Assembly: GCA_963747335.1 (NCBI GenBank)
Contig: CAVVEV010000012.1
Location: forward strand, 62,001-126,000
Reading direction: 5' to 3'
From: Prado023 sp963747335
GTDB taxonomy: Bacteria; Actinomycetota; Actinomycetes; S36-B12; CAIYMF01
Length of the DNA: 64,000 nucleotides
In this document: positions 9,065 to 17,226 of the stretch, in pieces
Layout: every line of letters starts with the position of its first letter
How positions within the stretch are numbered: the first letter of the stretch is position 1
Translations under genes and position numbers: made by a program
Notes under the pieces: model-generated
Seen by the model: only the letters and a program-made list of their open reading frames with translations
The model's database searches: none
Told to the model about the DNA's origin: nothing

Positions 9065-9311
9065 CCGGGGGGCGCCCCCTCCGTACGCAGGCGCCCTGGG
9101 GCCGTTGCGCACCCCGGGGCGAAGCAGCCGCGAGACCCTCCCATCCCGGGAGTCGCGCGCCACGCACGCCCTGGGAAAGCCACGAGCCCGGGCCGCCGGT
9201 AAGGACCAAGCGGCGGTCGCGGCCCGGTCATGGGGGCCTGGCCGCTGGCACGGGCGTGGGGGCCGGATCGCCGGCACGATGAGTGGCCCGAATCGGGGCT
9301 GTCCGAGCGGC

Positions 9312-10007
9312 TCATCCCTTCACCGCCGTCAGGAGCAGCGAGACCCCCGGCATCCTGCCGACCGGCAGGACCCGCTCCATCGCCACGATCCCCCGCAGGG
9401 CCGTGTTGGTGACCCGCCCCGGCTCGACGAGCTCGCTGCCGCGGTCCTTGCGCCGGCGGATCGCCACGACCGGACGCAGCAGCACGTTCCACGAGCGGAT
9501 CGACACGTCATTGAAGCCGGCCCCCGTGACGAGTGCCAGCAGCTCCTCGCGCTCGTACCGGCGCACGTGGTCGACGGCCTCGTCGTGCGCCGACCACAGC
9601 CGCATGTCCGCCGGAACGGCCACCAGCAGCCGCCCGCCCGGGCGCAGGCACCGGAAGAACTCGCGCGCCGCGGCAGCGTCGTCCTCGATGTGCTCGAGCA
9701 CGTCGTAGGCGACCACCAGCCCCAGCGAATCGCCGACGATGGGCAGCCTCGTGGCGTCGCCGCGCATGACCGTCAGGCCGCGCCCGCTGGCCATGTCCGC
9801 GCCGGTCTGCGAGTACTCGAGGGCGACGCAGCTCCATCCCGCCTCGACCAGGACCCGGGTGTTGCCGCCGGCGGCCGCCCCGACGTCCAGCGCAGGGCCA
9901 AGCGGCTGGATCCCCTGTATCTGCGACCTGATCAGGCTCCGACGCTCGGCGAACCACCAGTGCCGGTCCTCGATGTCCCCGAGGCTCCTGATCGCGTCGC
10001 TCTGCAC
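9312..10007 (-). CDS. Class I SAM-dependent methyltransferase
   Basis: This 231-residue enzyme has motif I ALDVGAAAGGNTRVL, the acidic loop ALEYSQ, a motif II-like VVAYDVLEHIEDD and a post-motif LRPGGRLLVAVP, as in UbiE/type 11 methyltransferases. The SAM fold is clear; the acceptor is not. Position at the head of the glycan run suggests methylation of a sugar or lipid intermediate. The start is GTG at 10007 with TACTGT 5 nt upstream and no ribosome site, suggesting a leaderless mRNA. It is divergent from the AbiEi-like gene. Confidence 0.75.
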   Translation of the reverse strand: MQSDAIRSLGDIEDRHWWFAERRSLIRSQIQGIQPLGPALDVGAAAGGNTRVLVEAGWSCVALEYSQTGADMASGRGLTVMRGDATRLPIVGDSLGLVVAYDVLEHIEDDAAAAREFFRCLRPGGRLLVAVPADMRLWSAHDEAVDHVRRYEREELLALVTGAGFNDVSIRSWNVLLRPVVAIRRRKDRGSELVEPGRVTNTALRGIVAMERVLPVGRMPGVSLLLTAVKG

Positions 10008-10099
10008 GCCGCACAGTATGCCCGCCGCGCCTCCACCAGTTGTCCACAGATATCCCCGCGAGCCTTCCCGTCAGGCCCGTTGTCGCGCACAGTGGCCGC

Positions 10100-11089
10100 G
10101 TGCCGCGCCTAGTCTCCTGGACCCCGCCCACGACTCCCTTCACGGCGGCGCATGTCTCCCCGCTGGGCGTCACCGGGGCCATGATCCGCTGGGCGGAGCA
10201 GTCCGGGATGATCACCCGGCTCACACAGGGCGTGTTCGTGGCCACCACCGCCGTCGCGGCAGAACCGGCCGACCACCACCTGCAGCTCGCCCTCGCCGTG
10301 CAGCTGCGAAACCCGACCGCGATCGCCAGCCACCACACAGCGGCGCTGGCGTGGGACCTCGACCTGGATGATCCGCTGGCCGCCGCACACTCAATCCCGG
10401 CCTTCATCGCCCCGGCCGGGCCGGGAGTGCGGTCGAGGACCGGCACTGAGATGACCATCGCTGTCCGCGACCTCCCCCAGCACCACCGGGCAGCGCACCC
10501 GAGCGGGCTCCTGGTCACAACCCCAGCCCGAACTGCGGTGGACGTGGCCGCACTGGGCGGAGTACCCGAGGCGCTGATCACCCTCGACTCCGCCGCACGT
10601 CTGGAGCTGCGCACCAGCGTGGGTGAGAGCCGCCTGCGCGACGCCTACGCCAAGGAGCAGGCACTGGCGGCTTCTCGCGCACCATTGATCGAGGCCAGCC
10701 GCGCCGCCGCGACCCTCCGGACACGGCGCACCCTGGCCAGGATCGTGCCTCTCGCCGACCCCCGCCGGGAGTCTGCCAACGAGTCCCTGAGCTACGGCCA
10801 CTTCCTGGTGGCGGGGCTGCCGCTGCCCCAACTCCAGGTCCGCATCCCGACCCCGGAGGGCGACGCCTTCCCCGACTTCCTCTGGGCGGATGCTCGAGTC
10901 ATCGGCGAGGCTGACGGCGCAGTCAAGTACACCTCCCGCGAAGCGCTTGTTCGCGAGAAGCGGCGCCAGGAGTCATTGGAGGAGATGGGCTTCCGGATCG
11001 TCCGCTGGATGTACTCCGACATCCGCCAACGGCCGGCGGCCGTGATGTCACGGATCGCCGCCGCCCTCGACGCCCGCGGCGCGCTCTGA
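10100..11089 (+). CDS. AbiEi antitoxin-like / DUF559-type protein with C-terminal nuclease-like fold
   Basis: This 329-residue protein has an N-terminal winged-helix-like segment (LGVTGAMIRWAEQSGMITRL then QGVFVAT), as in AbiEi-type antitoxins. Its C-terminal domain (AFPDFLWADARVIGEADG, then KYTSREALVREKRRQESLEE and MGFRIVRWMYSDI) resembles the very-short-patch-repair/DUF559 nuclease-like fold with E, D and K spaced as in PD-(D/E)XK enzymes. Such solo proteins are common in actinobacteria and their role is not established. No AbiEii-like nucleotidyltransferase toxin is adjacent. GTG at 10100 is preferred; a TTG at 10040 would add 20 residues. Confidence 0.6.
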   Translation: MPRLVSWTPPTTPFTAAHVSPLGVTGAMIRWAEQSGMITRLTQGVFVATTAVAAEPADHHLQLALAVQLRNPTAIASHHTAALAWDLDLDDPLAAAHSIPAFIAPAGPGVRSRTGTEMTIAVRDLPQHHRAAHPSGLLVTTPARTAVDVAALGGVPEALITLDSAARLELRTSVGESRLRDAYAKEQALAASRAPLIEASRAAATLRTRRTLARIVPLADPRRESANESLSYGHFLVAGLPLPQLQVRIPTPEGDAFPDFLWADARVIGEADGAVKYTSREALVREKRRQESLEEMGFRIVRWMYSDIRQRPAAVMSRIAAALDARGAL

Positions 11090-11752
11090 CCCCCGCCCCT
11101 GACGCAGGGGGCAATCGACGGGCTGCGCGCGGCCGCGAGCGACGGGAGTCGGCGAGGAGCACCAGTCGAGTCACGGGTCGCGGGTCGGGTGCCGCGGGCT
11201 TCTCGCGGCGCCTCGCACGATCGTCCCGGGGGTTCGCGCTCGATCCTGCTGTTTCACGCCCAGGGACGCCGCCTTCGGCAGAGGAACGCGCTCGATTCCG
11301 TTGTTGACGGCCTGCCCCACCTGCCCAGCCACAGCGTTATCGGGCGCGTGTTCCGGCGCCCGACCAGACCTCTGGGCGGGTGACTTCGATTTCGACCGCG
11401 TATCGCGAACATCAGATGGTGGTGGAAGTGGAGTGCCATTCCGGCGGGGCACTCGGGGCCGGACAACCGACCCTGCCGCGGTTGGTTCGTACACGGCATC
11501 TCGCTGATCGCGGGTCGCTGCGCCGCGTGCCGACTGCCGCCGCCCCGGACCGCCCAGCAGTTGGTCCTCGGGCTGACCTGCCCGGTGCGCCCCGCCGCGC
11601 TCGGGGCAGTTCACCCGCTGCCCGGTGCGCCCTCGCGGCGGCCGAATCGCCTGCCCTGCGCCGCGGCGCGGTTCGCCCTCGGCACAGCTGGTTCGCCGAC
11701 GGCGCAGCCGGCGCGGCCTGCGGCGCCCGCCCCCGACGCTAGGATCACACTC
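11090..11752. other. 663-bp gap without a convincing gene
   Basis: No frame shows protein-like composition. The part near 11380-11430 has visibly lower GC content than its surroundings. A GCCCGGTGCGCC direct repeat occurs near 11580 and 11620. The right end carries the TAGGAT promoter box of the TetR gene at 11740-11745. Confidence 0.5.
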
Positions 11753-12373
11753 ATGTCAGTCGCCACCGATCGCTCAGGGCGCCTGCCGCGCCAGGAGCGG
11801 CGCGCGCAGCTGCTCGACGCCGCGCGCGAGGCGTTCTCCCAGCAGGGTTACCACGCCGCCGGCATGGACGGCATCGCGGAGCTCGCCGGGGTCTCCAAGC
11901 CTGTGCTCTACCAGCACTTCCCGGGCAAGCTCGAGCTGTACCTCGCCGTCCTCGACGAGAGCGCCGACTCCCTGATCGACCGCGTCCGCATCGCGCTGGA
12001 CTCCACCACCGACAACCGCAAGCGCGTGCGCGCCACCTTCGTGGCGTACTTCGATTTCGTCGCCCACGAGTCCGGGGCGTTCCGGCTGATCTTCGAGTCC
12101 GACCTCACCAACGTCCCTGAGGCCGCCGACCGCGTCGCGCGCACCAACGAGACGTGTGCGCAGATGATCGCCGAGGTCATCCGCGAGGACACCGAGCTCG
12201 ACGACGACACGTCCATGCTCCTGGCCAGCGGCCTGCTCGGCATGGCCCAGACCGCCGCACGCTACTGGCTGCACTCCCCGGCGCCCATCTCCCAGGAGAG
12301 TGCGGCGAAGGCGATGTCGATGCTGGCGTGGCGCGGCATCTCCGAGTTCCCCCTGACCCATCCCCCGAGCTAG
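11753..12373 (+). CDS. TetR/AcrR family transcriptional regulator
   Basis: This is a 206-residue DNA-binding repressor. The N-terminal helix-turn-helix covers about residues 14-60 (RRAQLLDAAREAFSQQGYHA, then MDGIAELAGVSKPVLYQHFP), followed by a helical ligand/dimer domain. ATG at 11753 is preceded by TAGGAT-N7 and no ribosome site, so the mRNA is probably leaderless; a longer frame to 11561 is low-complexity sequence. It is followed after 17 nt by DUF3107. TetR next to DUF3107, a ferritin-like protein and a DEAD helicase is, as far as I recall, a conserved actinobacterial neighbourhood. The ligand is unknown. Confidence 0.88.
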   Translation: MSVATDRSGRLPRQERRAQLLDAAREAFSQQGYHAAGMDGIAELAGVSKPVLYQHFPGKLELYLAVLDESADSLIDRVRIALDSTTDNRKRVRATFVAYFDFVAHESGAFRLIFESDLTNVPEAADRVARTNETCAQMIAEVIREDTELDDDTSMLLASGLLGMAQTAARYWLHSPAPISQESAAKAMSMLAWRGISEFPLTHPPS

Positions 12374-12390
12374 CGAGAGAAGGCCCCACC

Positions 12391-12615
12391 ATGGAGGTTC
12401 GCATCGGAATCCAGCAGGCTGCCCGTGAGCTGGTCCTGGAGAGCACCGATACGCCCGAGTCCGTGGCCAAGAAGGTCGCGGAGGCGCTGAAGTCCGACGG
12501 GCTGCTGGACCTGATCGACGAGAAGGGCCACCGTGTGGTCGTTCCGGCTGCGAAGCTGGCCTACGTCGAGATCGCGGCCGCGGAGCCGCGCAAGGTCGGC
12601 TTCGGCACTCTCTGA
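12391..12615 (+). CDS. DUF3107 family small protein
   Basis: This is a 74-residue soluble protein beginning MEVRIGIQQAAREL and ending EPRKVGFGTL, the pattern of the actinobacterial DUF3107 family. Its function is unknown. It lies 17 nt after the TetR gene on the same strand, so the two are probably co-transcribed. The start is ATG at 12391, after the purine-rich GAGAGAAGG. Confidence 0.85.
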   Translation: MEVRIGIQQAARELVLESTDTPESVAKKVAEALKSDGLLDLIDEKGHRVVVPAAKLAYVEIAAAEPRKVGFGTL

Positions 12616-12691
12616 GCCGCGCTGCTGGACCCTGCGGACTCCAGCAGGTTCGTCACGCCCCGCCTCCGCGGTCCGCACCCCGCCCACCCAG

Positions 12692-12745
12692 CCTTACGCC
12701 GCCAGGCCCAGGGCGTCGTGCGCTCGACCTGAGCGGTGGTCAGCA
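12692..12745. repeat. Echo of the 3' end of the ferritin-like gene
   Basis: On the minus strand this stretch repeats the last 17 codons and stop region of the gene at 13108-13845: CTGACC..GCTCAGGTCGAGCG..ACGACG and then GGCCTGGCGGCGTAA, against GGCCTGGCGGCGTAG in the gene. It has substitutions and one missing base. It lies 415 bp downstream of the gene end, on the far side of the hairpin array. Confidence 0.6.
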
Positions 12746-12810
12746 CACGGGCGACCGCGGCGACCGGTCCGCGCCGCCACCGCCAGTTCGCGGACTGTCA
12801 TCGTTCGCCA

Positions 12811-13053
12811 GTGGGCGTTCGCCCGTGGCGTTCGCCCGTGTGCGTGGGCGTGCGGCGTGGGCGTTCGCCCGTGGGCGTGGGCGTGCGGCGTGGGCGTTCG
12901 CCCGTGGGCGTGGGCGTGCGGCGTGGGCGTTCGCCCGTGTGCGTGGGCGTGCGGCGTGGGCGTTCGCCCGTGTGCGTGGGCGTGCGGCGTGGGCGTGCGG
13001 CGTGGGCGTTCGCCCGTGGGCGTTCGCCCGTGGGCGTTCGCCCGTGGGCGTTC
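12811..13053. repeat. Tandem array of hairpin-forming repeats (33-bp and 14-bp units)
   Basis: GGGCGTTCGCCC recurs about ten times. Copies near 12861, 12894, 12927 and 12960 are 33 bp apart with GTGGGCGTGCGGC spacers; copies near 13006, 13020, 13034 and 13048 are 14 bp apart. Each unit can fold as GGGCG-TT-CGCCC. The array lies between the convergent genes ending at 12615 and 13108 and may act as a transcription barrier. Confidence 0.8.
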
Positions 13054-13107
13054 GGCGGGCCGCCCGCCCGATCCGCCCCCGCCGACCCGCCGCCCGCCTC
13101 CCGGCCC

Positions 13108-13845
13108 CTACGCCGCCAGGCCGAGGGCCGTCATCCGCTCGACGTGGGCGTTCGTCAGCCGCTCGACCAGGCCGAACAGGTCGATCTGGGACGACACCGG
13201 CTCGCTGAGGATCAGCGCGGCAAGTCCCTCGTGCTCGGCGGCCACCATCTGGGCCTGGGAGAGCATCTCGCCCAGCAGGCGCCGGCCCCAGAGCGCCAAC
13301 CGCCCCGCCACGCGAGGGTCTCGGGCGATGGCCCCGCGGACCTCCTCGATGACGACGGCTGTCTTGCCCAGCTCGCTGCACACCTCGAGCACGATCGCGG
13401 CGGTCTCCTCGTCGAGCACCGCCCCGACCTCGCGGTAGAAGTCCTCACTGATCGAGTCTCCGACGTAGGCCTTGACCAGGCCCTCCAGCCAGTCGCTCGG
13501 GGCGGTCATCGCGTGGTAGCGCTCGAGCGGCTCGAGGAACTCCGACATCGCCTCGTCGGGGTCCGCGCCCATCTCGATGAGACGATCGCGCAACAGGTGG
13601 AAGTGCCCCAGCTCGCCCACAGCGATGTCCGTGATCCGCACGCGCTGCGTCAGCGACGGAGCGAGCGCGGACTCGGAGACCAGCCGCTCGAACGCGAGGT
13701 ACTCGCCGGCTCCGAGCAGGCCGAGCAGCTCGATCACGCCCTGGCGGTACTCCGGGTCGGACAACGAGGGGCGCACCACGTCCGCGGCGGAGGACACGCC
13801 CTCGGAGCTCGACGGACCGGGGGCAGGGGCGGGCTCGGGGGTCAT
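13108..13845 (-). CDS. Ferritin-like (MiaE/hydroxylase-type fold) protein
   Basis: This 245-residue protein looks like a ferritin-like four-helix bundle. Candidate di-iron ligands are seen in GAGEYLAFERLVSE, ITDIAVGELGHFHLL (ExxH), EETAAIVLEVCSEL and MVAAEHEGL. Homologues next to DEAD helicases in actinobacteria are annotated as ferritin-like or tRNA-hydroxylase-fold proteins; the reaction is unproven. ATG at 13845 starts a disordered Pro-rich leader of about 20 residues. It is divergent from the helicase with 65 nt between starts. Its last codons are duplicated at 12692-12745. Confidence 0.75.
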   Translation of the reverse strand: MTPEPAPAPGPSSSEGVSSAADVVRPSLSDPEYRQGVIELLGLLGAGEYLAFERLVSESALAPSLTQRVRITDIAVGELGHFHLLRDRLIEMGADPDEAMSEFLEPLERYHAMTAPSDWLEGLVKAYVGDSISEDFYREVGAVLDEETAAIVLEVCSELGKTAVVIEEVRGAIARDPRVAGRLALWGRRLLGEMLSQAQMVAAEHEGLAALILSEPVSSQIDLFGLVERLTNAHVERMTALGLAA

Positions 13846-13882
13846 GGGAGGAAGGTAACCCGATCCGCCCCGACGGAGAAGG

Positions 13883-13910
13883 TAGAATCGGCGCACAACC
13901 GAGGAGAGAA
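13883..13910 (+). promoter_or_regulatory. -10 box and ribosome site of the DEAD helicase
   Basis: TAGAAT (13883-13888) is a good -10 box. GAGGAGAG (13901-13908) precedes the start at 13911. This ribosome site supports a TTG start codon. Confidence 0.55.
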
Positions 13911-15524
13911 TTGACAACCTTCACCGACTTGGGCGTCGTTGCGCCCATCACCTCCGCCCTGGCCAAGGCCGGTATCACCGACGCCTTCCAGATCCAGGAG
14001 CTGTGCATCCCGCAGGCCCTCGAGGGCCGCGACCTGATCGGGCAGGCCAAGACCGGCACGGGCAAGACCCTCGGCTTCGGCATCCCCCTGCTCCAGAGCA
14101 TCCCCTCCCCGAACACGCCGGCGTACGCCGACCTGTCCCCCGCCGAGCAGAAGGCCCCGAAGGCCCTGGTCGTCGTCCCGACGCGCGAGCTGTGCGTCCA
14201 GGTCACCTCCGACCTCACCGCCGCGGGTGCTGAGCTCGGCGTGCGCGTCCTGGCCGTGTACGGCGGTCGCGCGTACGAGCCGCAGGTCGAGGCCCTGGCC
14301 AAGGGCGTGGACGTCGTCGTCGGCACCCCCGGTCGCCTGATCGACCTGGCCCGCCAGCGGCTCCTGCAGCTCGGCGACGTGCAGGTGCTGGTGCTCGACG
14401 AGGCCGACGAGATGCTCGACATGGGCTTCCTGCCCGACGTCGAGCGCATCGTCTCGATGCTGCCCGCGACCCGCCAGACCATGCTGTTCTCGGCGACCAT
14501 GCCGGGGCAGATCATCGCCCTGGCGCGCCGCTACATGACGCAGCCGACCCACATCCGCGCGCTGAACGTCGACGACGAGTCGGCCACGGTCAGCGAGGTC
14601 GAGCAGCACGTGTGGCGCGTCCACCCCCTGAACAAGGTCGAGATCCTCGCCCGGATCATGCAGGCTGACGGCCACGGCCCCTCGATGGTCTTCTGCCGCA
14701 CGAAGCGCCGCGCCCAGGCGGTCGCCGACGAGTTGACCGAGCGCGGGTTCGCCGCCGGCGCCGTCCACGGCGACCTCGGCCAGGGCGCCCGCGAGCAGGC
14801 CCTGCGCGCGTTCCGCAACGGCAAGGTCGACGTCCTGGTCGCCACCGATGTGGCCGCCCGCGGCATCGACGTCGAGGGCGTCACGCACGTCATCAACTAC
14901 GAGTGCCCGGACGATGAGAAGACCTACCTGCACCGCGTCGGGCGCACCGCGCGCGCCGGGGCGTCGGGCGTGGCCATCACGTTCGTCGACTGGCAGGACG
15001 TGCCGCGCTGGGGCCTGATCAACAAGGCCCTCGGCCTGTCGTTCCACGACCCGATCGAGACCTACCACACCTCCGATCACCTCTACACCGGCCTCGGGAT
15101 CCCCGCCGGCACGACCGGTCGGCTGCCCCGCGCCGCGCGCACCCACGAGGGCCTGAACGCCGAGGTGCTCGAGGATCTGGGCGGTCGCCAGCCGAACACC
15201 CGGGACCGCGATCGCGGCGGCTCGGGCGGCTCCGGCCACGGGCGCGGGCACAGCCATCATCACGGCCAGACGATTCCGCACGGCCACAAGGACGGCGCGG
15301 CGAAGTCCGGGTCCGGGCGGTCGGGCGGGTCGAAGGGCCCGGACTCAGGTGCCGCGGCGAGCAGCGGCGGTACGGGAGGCAGCTCCGGCGACGAGGCCGC
15401 CCCCAAGCGCCGCCGCAACCGCACCCGCAACCGCACCCGAGGCGGCAAGACCCAGGGCGCCGATCAGGGCGGGTCCGGCGGGTCCAGCAGCGGAGGCGGG
15501 TCCAGCGGGTCCGCCTCGGAGTAG
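13911..15524 (+). CDS. DEAD-box ATP-dependent RNA helicase
   Basis: This is a 537-residue RNA helicase for RNA remodelling in the cytosol. All motifs are present: Q motif FQIQELCIPQA, Walker A AKTGTGKT (46-53), PTRELCVQ, TPGRLID, DEAD (163-166), SATMP, then in the second RecA domain MVFCRTKRRA, ATDVAARGID and HRVGRTARAG. The last 130 residues are Gly/Ser-rich with Arg/Lys clusters (KRRRNRTRNRTRGG), as in RhlE/CsdA-type cold-shock helicases. TTG start with a strong ribosome site. The final codons and stop are echoed immediately downstream. Confidence 0.92.
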   Translation: MTTFTDLGVVAPITSALAKAGITDAFQIQELCIPQALEGRDLIGQAKTGTGKTLGFGIPLLQSIPSPNTPAYADLSPAEQKAPKALVVVPTRELCVQVTSDLTAAGAELGVRVLAVYGGRAYEPQVEALAKGVDVVVGTPGRLIDLARQRLLQLGDVQVLVLDEADEMLDMGFLPDVERIVSMLPATRQTMLFSATMPGQIIALARRYMTQPTHIRALNVDDESATVSEVEQHVWRVHPLNKVEILARIMQADGHGPSMVFCRTKRRAQAVADELTERGFAAGAVHGDLGQGAREQALRAFRNGKVDVLVATDVAARGIDVEGVTHVINYECPDDEKTYLHRVGRTARAGASGVAITFVDWQDVPRWGLINKALGLSFHDPIETYHTSDHLYTGLGIPAGTTGRLPRAARTHEGLNAEVLEDLGGRQPNTRDRDRGGSGGSGHGRGHSHHHGQTIPHGHKDGAAKSGSGRSGGSKGPDSGAAASSGGTGGSSGDEAAPKRRRNRTRNRTRGGKTQGADQGGSGGSSSGGGSSGSASE

Positions 15525-15540
15525 GGCTTCAGCACCTCGA

Positions 15541-15615
15541 GCGGGTCCAGTGGGTCAGCCTCGGAGTAGGGCTCCGAAGCCTCGGGCACCTCCGCCACCG
15601 GAGTAGGACTTCGGA
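15541..15615. repeat. Echo of the 3' end of the DEAD helicase gene
   Basis: The last part of the gene, from 15496 (GCGGGTCCAGCGGGTC, then GCCTCGGAGTAGGGCTTC), is repeated from 15541 with a 45-bp period, including an in-frame TAG. A shorter third copy (CCGGAGTAGGACTTC) lies near 15598. Confidence 0.75.
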
Positions 15616-15803
15616 AACTTGGGCAGCTCGAGTACAGCGTGGTCCGCTACAGAGCGCGGAGGGCGTCACATTCCCCGGCCCCTGCCCCGGGGCGGGCGCT
15701 GGGTCGGCCGCAGCAGGGCGGCCGCGCCTCGGCGAAGGTATCCGGCTGCCCGCCAACCCGTTCGCTGGGCGGGGCGCCCGGTCCGGCTCACCACCACCAG
15801 TGC

Positions 15804-16029
15804 GGTTTCATCCAAGTCTCGGGGCACTCGCCGGCCGCGACTTGGATCAATCGGCGTTGGGCGCACCAAAGTTGGATCAAATCGGTGGTGCCCCCGCCCG
15901 ACCGTCCCGCCGCGACAACCTCACCGCACGACGAGCCCACCGCGGCGATTTCATCCAAGTCTCGGGGCGGTTGCCGGCCGCGAACTTGGATGAAGCGGCG
16001 TTGGGCGCACCAAACTTGGACCAAACCGG
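15804..16029. repeat. Intergenic inverted-repeat family 1, two tandem copies
   Basis: Copy one (15804-15880) and copy two (15947-16029) share TTTCATCCAAGTCTCGGGGC, a GC-rich core with CCGGCCGCGA, CTTGGAT, and GGCGTTGGGCGCACCAAA followed by TTGGA. CCAAGT and ACTTGG arms can pair around the GC core. The two copies are direct repeats about 143 bp apart in the 565-bp gap between the DEAD helicase and the zinc-ribbon gene. I see no gene there. Confidence 0.8.
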
Positions 16030-16089
16030 CGGAGGCGAGGCGAGGCCCGCCCGCCCAACCGGCGGGGCAACGGCCGCACCAACGCCCAC

Positions 16090-16386
16090 TCAGTGGAAGC
16101 GGAGCTTGACCCAGTGGCGCTCGTCGCAGGCGGGGCAACGCATCCACGACGGGTACTCACGGCGCACCACCGGCAGGTGCAGGCTCGGCAGCGCCAGGTG
16201 CAGGGCGCGGGCGTACGAGGCCACGGTCGCGACGTGGCAGTCAGAGCACGTGATGACCACGGACCCCAGCGACGGGTTGACCGTGTCGCGGCTGAACAGC
16301 GCGGACTTGCCCTGCACGTCCACCCCCGCCACGCTCGGGTCGGCGACGGCTCGGGTACGGACGCGGTCGAAGGTCGAGTTGCTCAT
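16090..16386 (-). CDS. Small zinc-ribbon-like protein
   Basis: This 98-residue protein has two CxxC-type knuckles, CSDCH near residue 45 and CPACDERH near the C terminus, which suggest one zinc site. Its N-terminal part is short and polar. The ATG at 16386 shares one base with the ParA stop (TGATG), so it is translationally coupled to ParA. I do not recognise a named family; a nucleic-acid-binding accessory protein is possible but only a guess. Confidence 0.7.
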   Translation of the reverse strand: MSNSTFDRVRTRAVADPSVAGVDVQGKSALFSRDTVNPSLGSVVITCSDCHVATVASYARALHLALPSLHLPVVRREYPSWMRCPACDERHWVKLRFH

Positions 16387-17180
16387 CAGCTGGCTCCCAT
16401 CAGGGCGGTCGGGGCGGAGGCGGCCGTGCCATCGACGAGTCCGCGCGCGAGCTGCCGGTAGGCCTCCGCACCGCGGAACCGCCCCCCGGAGGCCAGCACC
16501 GAACGGCCACCGGCGGGCGCCTCGGCGAAGCGGATCGAACGCGGGATCGCCGGGCCGAGGATGTCCAGGCCGTAGCGGTCGTTGATGTCGGCAAGGACGG
16601 CGCGCGAGTGGTTGGTCCGGGAGTCGAACAGCGTCGGCAGCACGCCGAGCACGACCAGGTCGCGGTTGGTGATGCGCCGCACGTCGGCGATCGTGTCGAG
16701 CAACTGGCCGACTCCGCGGTGCGACAGCGTCTCGCACTGCAGCGGGATCAGGACCTCCTGCGCGGCGGTCAGCGCATTGATCGTCAGGACGCCCAGCGAC
16801 GGCGAGCAGTCCAGCACGATCGTGTCGTACTCACCGCCGATGTCCTCCAGCGCGGTCCGCAGCGCGAACTCGCGGCCGGTGCGCGTGAGCAGTTGGGCCT
16901 CGGTACCGGCGAGGTCGATCGTCGCGGGCAGCAGGTGCATGTCCTCGTCGGTCTTGATCACGGCCATCGAGGCGCTGATCCGCCCCAGCAGGACGTCGTG
17001 CATCGAGAACTCGAGGGACTCGGGGTCCACGCCCAACGAGAACGTCAGGCAGGCCTGCGGATCGAGGTCGACGACCAGCACCCTCTGGCCCAGCTCGGCG
17101 AGCGCGGCACCGATCGAGGCGACGGTCGTGGTCTTGGCCACGCCGCCCTTCTGGTTGGCGATGGCGATGATTCGAGTCAT
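16386..17180 (-). CDS. ParA/MinD-family ATPase
   Basis: This is a 264-residue deviant-Walker ATPase. NQKGGVAKTTT at residues 9-19 is the ParA-type Walker A with the signature Lys, VLVVDLDPQACLT is the A' region, and YDTIVLDCSPSLG is Walker B. The length fits small ParA-like proteins rather than plasmid ParA with an N-terminal DNA-binding domain. No ParB gene or parS site lies beside it, so this is probably an orphan positioning ATPase. It forms an operon with the zinc-ribbon protein and is divergent from the hydrolase, with 46 nt between starts. Confidence 0.85.
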   Translation of the reverse strand: MTRIIAIANQKGGVAKTTTVASIGAALAELGQRVLVVDLDPQACLTFSLGVDPESLEFSMHDVLLGRISASMAVIKTDEDMHLLPATIDLAGTEAQLLTRTGREFALRTALEDIGGEYDTIVLDCSPSLGVLTINALTAAQEVLIPLQCETLSHRGVGQLLDTIADVRRITNRDLVVLGVLPTLFDSRTNHSRAVLADINDRYGLDILGPAIPRSIRFAEAPAGGRSVLASGGRFRGAEAYRQLARGLVDGTAASAPTALMGAS

Positions 17181-17213
17181 ACCCGGCCCCTGCGTCGGTT
17201 GGCAACTTCCCCC

Positions 17214-17219
17214 TATTGT
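17214..17219 (+). promoter_or_regulatory. -10 box of leaderless hydrolase transcript
   Basis: TATTGT ends 7 nt before the ATG at 17227 and no Shine-Dalgarno is present. It lies within the divergent region shared with ParA. Confidence 0.5.
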
Positions 17220-17226
17220 GCACACC

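Noticed and set aside
12811..13053. Possible CRISPR array
   Set aside because: Units are contiguous 33-bp and 14-bp tandem repeats with no unique spacers, and there are no cas genes.
16386..17180. Chromosome-origin region suggested by ParA
   Set aside because: There is no ParB, parS, dnaA, gidB or rpmH nearby; this ParA is an orphan type.
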